This document shows positions 36,111-48,280 of a stretch of DNA of 64,000 nt, piece after piece. The notes under the pieces were generated by a model, which worked only from the letters and a program-made list of their open reading frames with translations, had not been told where the DNA came from and made no database searches. This DNA is from Nelumbo lutea (taxonomy: Eukaryota; Streptophyta; Magnoliopsida; Proteales; Nelumbonaceae), in the NCBI GenBank assembly GCA_022828595.1, contig JAKGHH010000003.1, positions 15,934,934 through 15,998,933 on the forward strand, read 5' to 3'. The translations under genes were made by a program, and so were the position numbers. Each line of letters starts with the position of its first letter. The first letter of the stretch is position 1.

Positions 36111-36179
36111 ATTGAGAATATTATTAGAGACTCCCTGTCTTGCCTGTTAGTTAATAGACTCCCTGTCTCCATTTTATTT

Positions 36180-36275
36180 GATGTATCCAATCAAGTGTTA
36201 TTTACCAAAATTTGTGGGTGGGTTTTGATTGGTCAAAACTCTTCCCATGCCATTTCTTTCATGCATCATAGATTT
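36180..36275. repeat. MITE family D, right half only
   Basis: CCAATCAAGTGTTATTTACCAAAATT, GGTTTTGATTGGTCAAAACTCTTCC and CATGCATCATAGATTTTT match the right two thirds of the copy at 47997-48150. The left inverted end is missing. Confidence 0.65.
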
Positions 36276-36515
36276 TTCATTTTTTTCTTATTTTTTGGGC
36301 TGGATTGAGAAAGTGAGATTGTGTACTCTGTATAAGGGATTTGAGTGGATTACGTCCCTTGTATTACTCTTTCTCCCTTTTGATTATGGTTAATTAACGA
36401 GGACTACCCCTCCCACTCAAATAAACATGGGAGTCTTGAGCCCGATATTGCCAAACTTTTCATTCATGTTTTTAAAAGATAGATACTAAACGAGTAACTC
36501 TTCATTTTTTTAAAG

Positions 36516-37054
36516 GAAAACTCCCAATTAGTATCTTGTACTTTGGGCCTAGAGCCACTTTGGTCCCCGAACTTTAAAATGCAATAATTCAGTATCCCAA
36601 CTTTCAAAAAGTGTTGATTTAGTACTTACCATTAACCAGCTGTTAAGTGGCATTTGAAAAAGACACAAATGCCCTTCGAGTGTCATCTAATTTTCTTTAT
36701 CAACCATCCAATCATTGACAAAAATTTAACAATCCCAAATCATTGCTTTTTCTATTCAAGAAAGTTAGGGGTATGTCTTAGTGGGCACTATGGACCCCAA
36801 ATTTCTTGGATAAAAGAGACAAGAATTTAGGACTATTAATTTTTTGTCAATGTTTAGATGGTTGATAAAGAAAATTAAATGACACCTGAAAGGTACTTGT
36901 GTCTTTTTCAAGGGCATCTAACGATTGATTCCAAACCGTTTAACGATAGTTACTGGATTGGCACATTTTGAAAGTTCTAATACTAAATTATCACATTTTA
37001 AAATTTGAAGACTAAAATGACACTGGCCCAAAAGGATATTAATCAGAAATTTTC
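36516..37054. mobile_element. Foldback element, family B, copy 3
   Basis: 539 bp with GAAAA ends. The left arm (CTTTGGTCCCCGAACTTTAAAATGCAAT, TTAAGTGGCATTTGAAAAAGACAC) is repeated inverted in the right arm (GTGTCTTTTTCAAGGGCAT, ACATTTTAAAATTTGAAGACTAAAATG). It is the same family as the copies at 19.5 and 21.6 kb, with no coding potential. Confidence 0.8.
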
Positions 37055-37988
37055 TTTTCTTTTCTTTTTTTACAGCAACATGTAAATTTGACTGAACTTG
37101 TAGTCATATTTTCACTCTTCAAACCAAATTGTACACGAACTGGTTTTCCCATGGTACTTTTAACATATACCCATTTACTAGCTATAGTTATTACTGCCTT
37201 TATTTAAACCATGGTTGTCATTAATTGTACCCATCCTGTTACAGATAACCCAATGAAATAAATAGTACAACGTTCACAAAAGTCAAAATTATATAAACAA
37301 TATTTTCCCAAAAACTACAGAAACTCCACTTTCACCACCAACACCACTAACATTAAAAAAAGAATAAAAGAAAAGAAAAGCATCATTATTCTAAGTTGGT
37401 GATACAGGATTTCTTACATTTTTTTTCCTTTAAATAAAACAAGGCCATCTCATGTTTTTTGTCATGTTTTATTGGGATTTATTAGGTGTAAGCAAGGAGA
37501 GAAGGAGGTTGGGGCCATGGTACCAGTTTGACAAGCTTATTTATCATCTTCCACATTTTTAGGTCATTTAGACAACCGTTGTTGGCATCGTTTCAAGGGT
37601 CCCCCCCTCTGTCTTTATAAAATCAATTGGGACCCACAGAAGTTTAGGTTCAAAGCTTGCTGAGCTGGTCATTCTATAACTCACCAATCAATGTCTCGGA
37701 CCAAAAGAAGGGTTTCCTCATCATTTTTAAGGCTGTGGGCTGCCCTAATTATGCGGTAATCGTTTGGTTCCACTGCTGATGAGGTGTAAGGCAGTTGGGC
37801 GATCTATTCCAACGATTATTCTAGGTTTTACTCACTGTACACTGGTTGTTACCCGATTTTCTTTTTTCTTTTAATCTCAACAAAATGACTATTATTGTAA
37901 TTATATAATGATAACAGTAAAGCGAGGGCTGTCATCATCTTGCTTTCAGGAGAGATGAGAAGTCACCAAGATATCGATGATTACAAGC
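37055..37988. other. Upstream region of the MIF gene
   Basis: AT-rich with GGTCCCCCCCTCTGTC near 37600. No coding sequence. The last few hundred bases are the probable MIF promoter. Confidence 0.5.
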
Positions 37989-37996
37989 TATAAATA
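37989..37996 (+). promoter_or_regulatory. Candidate TATA box of the MIF gene
   Basis: TATAAATA lies 185 bp upstream of the chosen ATG, giving a start of transcription near 38020. An upstream intron could change this: a good 3' splice site TTTGCTTTTCAG ends at 38127. Confidence 0.5.
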
Positions 37997-38023
37997 TACA
38001 TGATAGGATTAGGGTTAGGAGGC

Positions 38024-38135
38024 ATGAACCCAGCCCAGAGCTAGTTTGTGCCTGTAGATACATCTTTTTCTCTCCTCCATGCTAGCCTCTGGGTTAATTT
38101 GGGTTAGTGAACTGGTTTGCTTTTCAGGTTCTTGA
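38024..38135 (+). promoter_or_regulatory. Two short upstream ORFs in the MIF leader
   Basis: If the leader is not spliced, it holds ATG AAC...TAG at 38024-38044 (6 codons) and ATG CTA...TGA at 38079-38135 (18 codons) before the MIF start. Both could lower translation. If the leader starts later or is spliced at 38127 they are absent. Confidence 0.4.
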
Positions 38136-38180
38136 TCTCGATCCGAAGAATTGGGGTTTTGTAGCAGGAAGAAGAGGCAA

Positions 38181-38456
38181 ATGGGTGTGAAAAGAGGTGA
38201 ACAGACGTACAGTAGCTCTACTCCATCTTCTTGCACCGTTAGGAGCGTGAGATATGGAGAGTGCCAAAAGAATCACGCTGCAAATATAGGAGGATACGCA
38301 GTGGATGGGTGCAGAGAGTTTATGGCCAGCGGTCAGGAAGGAACCAGTGGAGCGCTTAAATGCGCTGCTTGCGGCTGCCACAGGAATTTCCACAGAAGGG
38401 AGGTAGAGACGGAGGTAGTGTCTGAGTGTTCTTCACATCTTTCCAACGGCAAATAG
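38181..38456 (+). CDS. MIF2: MINI ZINC FINGER (MIF) protein, ZF-HD dimerisation type
   Basis: A 91-residue plant-specific regulator that is a single zinc-finger dimerisation domain without a homeodomain. The domain spans about residues 24-75: [20 protein letters not shown], then REFMAS, and the closing [16 protein letters not shown]. Cys and His metal-binding residues are complete. A Ser-rich N-terminus and the VETEVVSE tail match the MIF group and look closest to Arabidopsis MIF2. MIFs pair with ZHD transcription factors and keep them from binding DNA, and act in floral meristem termination and hormone response. The CDS is uninterrupted, as is usual for the family. Start choice: ATG 38181 is the first in frame, yet the family's conserved basic start (KKRQ) lies just upstream at 38169-38180 in frame, preceded by AGG instead of ATG. 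Confidence 0.93.
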   Translation: MGVKRGEQTYSSSTPSSCTVRSVRYGECQKNHAANIGGYAVDGCREFMASGQEGTSGALKCAACGCHRNFHRREVETEVVSECSSHLSNGK

Positions 38457-41400
38457 GAGAAAAAAATGGCTAAACATAATATATGTTTGTCCTGGTGATG
38501 CGCAATTGACTTGTACTTGTTGTTTCTTTATATATATATATAAATATATATTTCAGATTGTTATTGATATTATAAAAAAGAAAACCTCCAAGTATTGTTC
38601 TTGACCAGATAGAGAAGGGATTTTATATATTTTCCTTATATATATATTTCTTCTTTTGTTTCTTGGCCTTGTTGTTGTTGTTAAGATGTCTATTGCAGAA
38701 CGAGGAGCAGTAATTTAATTATCATTCTAGGAAAATAACAAAATTGCAATCTAGCTAGCATATGGGATGGCAAGAAGAAGAAGAAGAAGAAGAAGACAGA
38801 CCATCTTAGGTATAATTAACCACTTGTTATATGTATTTTGGGAGGAAGATAGTTGAGAGATAGAGAGGGGGGAAAGAATATAAAACTAAACTAATTGAAT
38901 TAAGGGATCAAATTATTTAGCTGTGGTCATCACTAGGTAACTGCAAATTTTTCCTTTTCCCTCCTTATCATTCACTACCTGATCAAGAAACTGTAAGATA
39001 TCCCAAAAGTTATTATTTCTTTATATCCCACACAACAATTTATTCATTGTCTGCGGTTCCTTTTGCTTGCTTTCTATGCAAGGGGACGGTCACCAAGCAT
39101 AACAGCATTGCAATGAAACGATTTAATCCTTAATTAGGGTAAGATACGAGTGGGAGTGAGGAAGAGAAAAGTCTGCAAATGATCAAAATGATGTTTACTG
39201 AAAATTAACTTTGTTATGCATCTACTCCAGAAAACATATATTTCTCTTAGCAACAAATCTACATGTTTCTCCTTCATGGTGGTCTTCTCTTATATCTGCT
39301 TCATATTTGCCATATTTGTCTTAGGAAATAATGGAAGACTGCTAATTATGATTTACCTCAAGCACAAACTCAGGTACCAGATAGTCTTGTGTTTTGGGTC
39401 CCCCCCCCCCCCCTCCATTTCATCCTAGTCACAAAATCCTAGCAAATTCTGTTAAACAAGATAGGATAATATGATGAAAGAATCAGCTAGAATTTTTGTG
39501 AAAGGTCAAATAATCCTGTAATAATGGGCAGGTAGAGAGGCCCACATGTCTAATCATATTTTATTAGCATGCATACATAATGAAAAAAAAAAAAAAGAAT
39601 TTCTTCAGTGATGTACTTTAAGTTGTTTAAACTTGTAAATATGTCAAGCAATAATTCACGGTCAGAAGAATTGTTAGAAACAAACCAAAGAAAGAGATTT
39701 TGTGACAGAAGTATACAAAAGAAAATTAAACAAAAAAAAAAAAACAGAATCAACAAGTGAAGAGTCTCTAACTTCCACTTAATTAATAATTTTTTCTTGG
39801 GCTTAATTAGAATATTTTTCTAGGAACTGTAATGGAATTAAAACACATTTGGACACAATTTGCTCATCCAAATAGTCTTATAATCAGAAAACAATCAAAA
39901 TTATTGAGAGGATAGTCGCCTTATACATTGAAGATGTATATTTGGCCTTGCATCTAGCTTTAATTAAGCAGTCTTTAAAAGGGTAACTAGGAAAAGTAGC
40001 TAGTTGTTGAGCTGCAATTCTTTTACTTACTGAAATTATATATTAGAAAATAAATTTTAAACATAAAAAACAATTAGTTACTAAAATGTATAACAAATTC
40101 AGGAGATAAAGCAAGCTCCAACAAGAAAAAATCAATTTGCTGGATCCTGAAAGAGAGAATCTGCACAAGGCAACAAATAAATTGCATGTAAAATTATTAA
40201 AGAAGCTTTAAAACATAGAACTTCTGGCCAGTATGATTCAAGAAAGAGCTATCAACCACCTAATTCCAGATATTACCAAATTCATTGTCAAGCATATCAA
40301 GCTTGTAACCGTTGTTTCATCCAAAAGACTTTATTGAATACTGAGGCGTGTTGGTATAAATTTATGTTTCTATATGGAAGATTGGTTAGGCTTTGACCAT
40401 ATTGAGGAAAGATAACCTAAGCAAAGAAGCCAAGGATATATACAAGGTATGTGAAGATAGAACAGAAGAGTAAAGATGGTTTTTATAAAACAGAAGAAAT
40501 TGTTTGCTGATTCCTAGGACTGATTGACACACTCAGTTTAATCCTAGAAATCATGATCGTCCAATGAGCTAGACGGTATGGGCTTTTATCTTTTCGACTT
40601 ATATGGTGGGCTATGAATTATTTTAGGGCCTGCTGGTTTGCTTTGTGTTTGTTGATCAAGTAATAAATAAGCCCAATGGTAATGATGACTTCTTCTTAAT
40701 CTTAATCCAACCCAAATGGAAATATGGGCCATGGGAGGTTAAATTAGAACAAGAATTGGTCTGATACAAACCGAATGTGCTTTATGATAATCTGATTCAA
40801 TGGGTGTGATCATGAATCAGGATTTACCGCATTGTACGATAGATTTCAGTTTATATATATGGAAAAGGCAAACCTCTTACCCCTCTATTGGTCAGTTACT
40901 ACTCATTTATGAATCAAGAAGGTACAACTAGAGACATCAAATGGTGGAGCAGCTGACTACCCAGATACCAAATGACTATTTACTACTGTGTGGATGATCA
41001 AGAGACAGATGGGCCCATGTTCTGAAACTAGTGAACCAAAAACGATTTCAAAATTGGAAGGGTACTAGGAGATGACTCCGTTGAGACCAACAGACAAGAG
41101 CAACCTAACATTTTGAATCACCGTATCCATAACCACAAGGTATTCATAAATCCCAATGGGCGACCTAACACTTTGTCTGCTGCAGAAAACTATGTACCAT
41201 TGGCATTGCATTCTCGCTGTGGCTTGGGACTTGTGAGTCATCCACTATTTTCTTGTTTAGGTTAGACATATCATGCCCCTACTCAAGACCAACACCCAAT
41301 CCATTGGTTAATTCTACTGTTACTGGCTCTCTTTCCTAGGTGTCCATCCTTTGCTGCGACCCAATCCATTGTATAATTGAATGGTGATGGTCACAGAAGC

Positions 41401-42282
41401 CACGTGGCTACTCTCTCTCTCTCTTACATGTGCAAATGCACGTGCCACTGAACTAGCTTAATAAAAGCAAAAGCGAAAGCAATTTCTGAAATCCAGGTAG
41501 CTACCATGGACTCATCTCTAAAGAGCTATGCTTTGAGTACTCAAATTAGGACACCAAGGAATCCGACTACAAAATCCAGATGCGCACTTGCACCGTTACC
41601 ACTTTACACCCATACCCACTCAAAACCAGCCTAAGAACGAAAAGTTTATCAGGTAGGCCCATCTTGGTCGTGTATATTATAGCCCAGCCTACAAATTACC
41701 ACTAATATGGACTGGGCTGATCGGGGTAAGTCGCACTTTGCGATCAAACATGTTTCGCTATTTGCTTTACTGATTCATTCATGGGCCATCCTGAAGCAAT
41801 CGGACCACATTATTTCATTTTTGCTTTTACTTTTTACTGGATTTGCTATTGTAATGGAAAGCCAGTAGTAAAACTGAAATGAGATACTAAGCACGTGTTG
41901 AGCTCGTTTTTGCACTTTGCCAACATTCTTGAGGCTTCGTTTGTTTTCAATGCAAATCCAAATAGAATACAAAATCTATTTGATTTGGAATGTAAATTTC
42001 ATTTGCGCTGAGGTAAATGCGTGTAAATGCATGGGAATCCAAATGGGCTGTGTAAATTCCACCTTACCTTTGCTTTAGGCCTGACTCATTTGTTTGTTTG
42101 TTTGTTTATGGGGAGTAAAATGTGAAGTTATATAGTCCCCTCATTATATGAAAGAGTGAAGGTAGGAGGATGGTGGTGGAAATTTCTTATCAGTTTTTGG
42201 GATGCAAAATTTGCACTGTTAGTGACTATAGATGATACAAAAAGCAATATTTTTGAACCACCATTGGCCTAGATGATTGGAT
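38457..42282. other. Intergenic region downstream of MIF
   Basis: AT-rich. Contains (TA)n-like runs at 38530-38553 and 38637-38648, an (AAG)n tract at about 38772-38797, a run of about 14 C at 39401-39414, a CT run near 41413 and (TTTG)n at 42089-42106. A palindromic G-box-like GCCACGTGGC at 41399 has no gene beside it. No coding sequence recognised. Confidence 0.5.
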
Positions 42283-42977
<695 letters not shown>

Positions 42978-42989
42978 GATTGGACCATT

Positions 42990-43245
42990 TGAAACGGAAA
43001 CCATTTAGGCAACTGGTTCCACTTTACCCCAAACCCGGTCCCTGGCCAAAAATCATTAAATTGGTCAATGACCTATTAACCAGAGTGGTTGAACTGTTGA
43101 TCCGTTCAACAATTTTTTTCTGCTTTTTTATTTTAATTATTTTTTTAATTTTTTTGTCAAAACGGGCCATTTGTTCAAACTGGGCAGTTGAATTGTCGAC
43201 CCAAAAACCAGTGACCATAACAGTTCCGGTTCAATTTTTAAAACA
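42990..43245. mobile_element. MITE family C, copy 2
   Basis: It starts after the hAT-type element's target duplication. It has the family blocks GAAACGGAAACC, ATTGGTCAA, AACTGTTGATCCGTTCAA, the AT-rich TTTTAATTATTTTTTTAATTTTT and the end CCGGTTCAATTTTTAAAACATTG. The ends are less clear than in copy 1. Confidence 0.55.
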
Positions 43246-44167
43246 TTGACAAAAAATGGAAATATTGCATCAAATAAGAGCTCATATTATTGTTACAAGC
43301 AAATGGTCACAATTCTGAAAAGGGTGCAAAATTTGTTTCCAGCACAGATTTGAACTGTAAACAAATAGGGCCTAAGATTCACACCCTTGCCTAATGCAAA
43401 ATTTCAACCTTTTCTCTCATTTGGTTTTTCATCCAAAAATTGATGCAAAATTTACACCATCTTCTTCCTACCTTTATTCTCTCTTACAAAAATGGAGACT
43501 ACATCACTTCACTTAACATTTTACTCCATGCAAACAATTAATTAATTTTCCTTCTTTTTTTTTTTTTTGAAGACAACAGACCATATGGCAATGTTCTCTA
43601 TGGCTGAAATCTTTCTTTCCGTTTCTCTTTATGAAATGGGGATCACATCAGTCAACTTCTCCCTTCACTCCATTCAAACAAACAAAATGAGATAAAAGCA
43701 AACAAGAATTTGCATCCAACCAATTCACTCTCCCATGCACTGCAAAGTGCAAACAAACAAAGTCTGAGGTTCAAAATGAAATGAGTCCATTTCATAATGC
43801 TTCCAAACACCAGATTAAATATCGGTTTCAGAAGACTATAACAAGAAAATGAAGAGACCAGCTTGGGCCAAAGGGTGAAAGGGCCCATCTGGCTTGATCA
43901 CAACCCATATTGACCAGGCTTGATTGAAACCGTGGAAATTGAGACAACGTAATTGATTTTATTATAAAAGTGTCAAACTTTTTTGAAGCATGTTAGACAT
44001 GGCCTTCTCATCTACCGTTAAAAGGCGGATTTCCTCCTTTTGAATAGGAAAGGGAGAGGAAATCTTTTCCACATACCATAGTTATATGTTGATATACAAT
44101 TGGAGTGATTGAACTACATTACCATTGCACCGGGTCCAGCTCTCCTGCAGTCGCCTTCGTCATGTAT
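43246..44167. other. Intergenic, no gene seen
   Basis: AT-rich with several TGCAAAATTT blocks (43327, 43395, 43443) that suggest a decayed small repeat. No coding sequence. Confidence 0.45.
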
Positions 44168-44340
44168 GAGTTCGGATATGCTCAGCACATCTCACACCAT
44201 TCTCACAGTGCATCACAGTCATGTATTTCAAACATCTTCTCATGAATGGTAACATCATGCTTGAGAGATGTTTTCAATGCATGGCTATGATGCACTGTGA
44301 GATTGGTGTGAGACGTACTCTGTGAGGAGCAAATTCGCTC
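44168..44340. repeat. Hairpin MITE-like repeat, family A, copy 7 (longest)
   Basis: The ends are GAGTTCGGATATGCTC and GAGGAGCAAATTCGCTC (inverse). Inside, CACATCTCACACCATTCTCACAGTGCATCA pairs with TGATGCACTGTGAGATTGGTGTGAGACG. The core has CAAACATCTTCTC and GAGAGATGTTTTCAATGCATGG. It gives the best view of the full-length family, about 170 bp. Confidence 0.75.
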
Positions 44341-44354
44341 TCATCATGTATGTT

Positions 44355-44670
44355 AGGGCAATGTTTTAAAAATCAACCCAGAACCAAAACTGTATTGGCC
44401 ACTGGTTTTCGGGTCAGCATTCAGCCATCTGATTTGAACAGATAATTCATTGTAATTAAAAAAAAAATAGAAAAATAATTAAAACAAAAGCCAAAGCTAT
44501 TGCTTGAGTTGAATGGATCGATGGTTCAACTGCCTAGATCAGCAGGGTTTTGACCAAATCAATAGTTTTTGGCAAAGGACCACATCAGGGGTCAAATGAA
44601 AGCAGTTGTCTAAACTGTTTCCGGGCCGAATGGTCTGACCGTCCAAATCAACAATGGTTGGAAAACCATG
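44355..44670. mobile_element. MITE family C, copy 3
   Basis: The left end CAATGTTTTAAAAATCAACCCAGAACC and the right end ACAATGGTTGGAAAACCATG are inverse in part. The middle has GAACAGATAATTC, an AT-rich run and TTGAATGGATCGATGGTTCAA. Boundaries approximate. Confidence 0.55.
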
Positions 44671-44966
44671 CGCTAGGGTGCAGGGCACTCTTCTATTTAT
44701 GTTTTTATGTCAGACATATATGCACGGAATCCCCATTCAGTCGTGTGAAGTAATTACATTATTGATTTAATGTTAAGTCGCTAACCATCCAATTAAGTTC
44801 TTGTTTCTCAATTTTTAAAATTTAAAAATATATAAAAGAACAACAGATAATAGGTTAGGTTTGGCTACTGAGTTCCTCTCGTTCAAGAGACAAGAGAGAC
44901 AAGAAAGGAAAAAAAACACAGGCCCTTTCTTCTTCAGTCAGGGGAAACCATTTGCAAGAGACCGAG

Positions 44967-45040
<74 letters not shown>

Positions 45041-45274
45041 TTGGCTGTTGAATTCGGTACCTCCGTGGACACCAAGTTTGCTGATCTGAACAGAAACATG
45101 TGGGGCTTGATTGTACAATATACAGATCAGATCTGTTCCTCATACCAACCTTGCAGCACATTTCAGTCGCACATCAGGGATATATTAATACTAATGGGGG
45201 AGAAGCATGGTTTACAGTGATTGGGAACATCTCCCTTCCATCTCATGTTTGTTTATCTCATGTTATAATGTAAA
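44671..45274. other. Intergenic with long (AT)n tract
   Basis: Dominated by the (AT)n run at 44971-45037. Open frames through the tract read Tyr-Ile repeats and are not genes. Confidence 0.6.
44971..45037. repeat. (AT)n microsatellite, 67 bp
   Basis: Uninterrupted AT dinucleotides, among the longest simple repeats in the window. Confidence 0.97.
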
Positions 45275-45395
45275 ACATTCGACTATGATACAAGAATACA
45301 TGATATATATCATAAAAATTCATGGAATTTATCATGAGTGGGTTTCGATTGATTAAAACTCTTTGTAGTACTATGTCTTGCATCATAGATTTTCT
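45275..45395. repeat. MITE family D, copy 2
   Basis: GACTATGATACAAGAATACATGAT at the left and GCATCATAGATTTTC at the right frame an internal AAAAATTCATGG...GGTTTCGATTGATTAAAACTCTT, as in the 47997 copy. Confidence 0.6.
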
Positions 45396-45489
45396 CTAAT
45401 ATAAAACACTTATAACATTAATATAAGTCAAACGTAACATTTTTATGCAAAGGGCAAATTACTTGTCCAGGATTTCAGTTAAATATTGA

Positions 45490-45770
45490 GGCCCTGTTTG
45501 ATTCACAGGAATAGAGGTTTGGAATTTGAACTAGAATAGGCTATTCTGGAATTCCAACTGTTTGATTGGATAGAATTGGAATCCTATTTTCTTTTCAGTT
45601 AGAATGGCATTCTCCCATTCGAAAGAATGGTCATTCCCTGTGCTTTCCTTGAGATTGAAATCCCATTCTTATCGATTCCAATTTTCATTCTCATTCCTGT
45701 CTGAACTAAACATATTATGGGAATAGACCATTCTGATTCCGATTCTGACTGTGAATCAAACGGACTTGCT
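45490..45770. mobile_element. Tourist-like MITE (PIF/Harbinger type)
   Basis: GGCCCTGTTTGATTCACAGGAATAGAGG at the left and GACTGTGAATCAAACGGACTTGC at the right are inverted. The inside is built from repeated GGAAT/ATTCC blocks, as in many Tourist families. A clean 3-bp duplication was not seen. Confidence 0.65.
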
Positions 45771-46447
45771 CTTAAGTTTACCTATTTAGGCCCTGTTTGG
45801 TGAGTCTTTCTGTGTGAGTTGTCGTTAGAAGTCCAGCAGTTCGCTTCTCAGTCTTTCTCCATTTGGTTGGGGGAAGATCTTTCCGCCAAAAGACCTCACC
45901 CCAAAAAGATGCTCAAGACTCGTCTTTGCATGAAAAGATACACCTTTGGGCTGCCAAAATCATTATGTAAAAACTCAGTGTTTGGACTGTCAGATTCCTT
46001 TATATAAAAAATGTGTAATAAAATTTTCAAAATTTACATGACGAAGGAAAAACTAATATTTTAAGGGCATTTTCTATAAAATGAATTTTTGTGTCATAAT
46101 CCTGTCTTTTCTTATTAAGAAAATCAATTGAGTTTAGTGGTCAAAGAGGTTACAGGTAATTAGGAAAATTTGAGGACTGCATAAGCATTTGACTGAAACC
46201 CTAGTAGAGGTTCCAGGGAGCACAACCCATTTATGATAAAAGGTCCCACATGATCATGGATAATCTTGGGGTGAACATGTGAACAACTGGTAGGATAGAT
46301 CAGTGTCATCATGGGTAATAGACATGATGCATCTGAGGAACTATATTAATGGTTTTGATGATTTAGATGCTAGGGACCAGCTACATATTGATGGGCCTTA
46401 GGAAAGATATAGCAACAAGAAGAATCAAGAGATAGAGAGAAGCTTGT
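45771..46447. other. Intergenic, no gene seen
   Basis: Starts with TAGGCCCTGTTTGGTGAGTC at 45789, a possible left end of another MITE whose right end I could not place. No coding sequence. Confidence 0.45.
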
Positions 46448-46448
46448 C

Positions 46449-46679
46449 TATAAAACTCCAACAAGTAAAGAAAGAGTAGGCAGAGACAAACAACAGAGAA
46501 AGCTATGAAAGTTGTGGCGGTGGTTGTATTGGCAGCTATTTTGCTGATGTATGCTCTTTGGAGCAGATGCTGAGGTCGACTTCTCTGCCATCCTTGGCTC
46601 CATGGGTATACAAGGTGATAATTTTTGCAACGTTAGGGTAGCTAGTTTCTCTGTATTGGGAATGCCTTCGTACTTGTAA
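46449..46679 (+). pseudogene. Candidate broken gene for a small secreted peptide
   Basis: TATAAAA at 46449-46455, a 50-nt purine-rich leader and ATG at 46505 look like a real plant promoter and start. The first 17 codons encode a signal-peptide-like MKVVAVVVLAAILLMYA, then the frame hits TGA at 46571. Shifting one base inside CTTTGG (46556-46561) would leave GADAEVDFSAILGSMG, with a plausible cleavage site after ADA, and continue to TAA at 46677. CAAGGTGATA at 46611 could also be a 5' splice site. I do not recognise the family. It may be a pseudogene, a sequencing error or chance. Confidence 0.35.
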
Positions 46680-46779
46680 GTTTTTAGTCATGGGGAGATA
46701 TTCCCAATCCATACCTGCAAGTAGTTGTGAATCTAGTATGAACACCCTTTTGTGAAGACTGAGTTTGATCTCATTAGTA

Positions 46780-46860
46780 TTAGGTGCCAAGCAACTGATT
46801 GATAAGGTTTCCCACCGGTCGTAATGGAAACTTGGGATCGAATCCCGCCTGATACTAACC
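46780..46860 (+). repeat. tRNA-derived SINE-like copy
   Basis: GGGATCGAATCCC at 46834-46846 is a near-perfect Pol III B box; the A box around 46790 is weak. No tRNA cloverleaf was found. Confidence 0.4.
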
Positions 46861-47739
46861 AATCAGGTGATGATCATCAAAATTTACAGAAGTGCTTTAA
46901 TTGGTTGAAGCTCTTCCGGTATCATTTTTTTCCAGAATCAAGGGTTTTCCCTTTAGAAAATGCCATAACAGCCATGTTGTGTTTTTTCAACATCAGCAAA
47001 AGCTGAGAAATGAATGAGTGTGGAAAACAACACCGTGTGCAACAGGCTACACGACCAATCATGGGTGAACACACAAGAGTTCTGTATGGATATGGGACTG
47101 GGACCCACATCCATGTATAAGGAACACTGATGCGTTCACATGTTATTAGTTATTAGCCAATGGTGTGTCTAGAGACTGGGTCAATAAGATGTTAGAATTC
47201 AAATATACGAACTCTGTCTAGAGACTGGAGCAAAAAACGTGTGAACACACTGAGAACACGACATTGAGCCAATCATTAAGAACATCCTAACATGAATGAA
47301 TGTTACATTTACAGACAAGTATGGGAGATATTCTCGATGTAGTTCAACTTCAATGCCGTGTTTTCAGCGTGTTTACACATTTTATGCTCTTAAAAGATTC
47401 TATTTCCTTGGTCTAATAGTTATTCTCTTGCTTATATTTTGCCTTTTGTATTGCCAAATCAGATCCTAAGACAAATATTAGAACGAAGAATTTTATTTTT
47501 CATACCATTGCAATGGTGCCCTGCATTTCTTTCATGCGTCATCATCATTTATCATTAAGGCAATATTTGGTTTAAAGGAAAAGGGAGGTAAATTTATACA
47601 AAGTTTGTAAAATTTTTTTTTTTTTTTTTTTTTTTACTTTTTTTCCTTCAAATAACCAAACACAACCTAAGATTTTGGTACAATCCGGGATCATGTAGAT
47701 GTAGGTCCTAAGTGCATAGAACACTGGTCAGAATGGAAT

Positions 47740-47845
47740 TCAGATAGGCTCCCCACGGGCGCCCCACTTATACATTGCAGCGTGCTTTGGCAATATTTCT
47801 CCTATTTGTCATTGGGAGAATGCAAATTCTTCCCAACACGCCCTC
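47740..47845. repeat. Hairpin MITE-like repeat, family A, copy 8
   Basis: CCCCACGGGCGCCCCACTTATACATTG leads into GGCAATATTTCTCC, paired with GGGAGAATGCAAATTCTTCCCAACACG. Degenerate. The GGGCGCCCCAC block is shared with copy 4. Confidence 0.5.
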
Positions 47846-47996
47846 CATTTATTTCTCATGCTCTATTTTGTAATAACTCTACAGTTCATGAAGGTTTTAT
47901 TCAAAAGAAATCAACATCCAGCATAACCTAAATTGATTAATTCGTTTAACAAAAACTTAGGTTATTGATGTATAACATATAAGTTAAGGGGTTCGA

Positions 47997-48150
47997 CTAT
48001 GATATGGAAAAGATATGATATCTGAAAAATGTCTGACTAGTCAACTAGAATCGGAAGTGTGGTAGTCAATCAGGTGTTATTTATCAAAATTCATGGGAGA
48101 ATTTTGATTGGTCAAAACTCTTCCTATACCATATCTTTCCCGCATCATAG
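47997..48150. repeat. MITE family D, copy 3 (complete)
   Basis: CTATGATATGGAAAAGATATGA at the left is inverse to ACCATATCTTTCCCGCATCATAG at the right. 154 bp. The interior carries CAATCAGGTGTTATTTATCAAAATT and TTTTGATTGGTCAAAACTC. Confidence 0.7.
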
Positions 48151-48280
48151 ATTTTCCCATAAGTTATATAGATATTTTATAAACAAAATATTATACATTT
48201 TATATTTTTAAATTAATTATCTATATAAAACAACCTACAGTAGATTTTGAATCGAAATTGAATTGGAATCTTGATTGATC

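Noticed and set aside
44855..45220. Open frames with Tyr-Ile repeats, up to 119 codons
   Set aside because: They are translations of the (AT)n tract.
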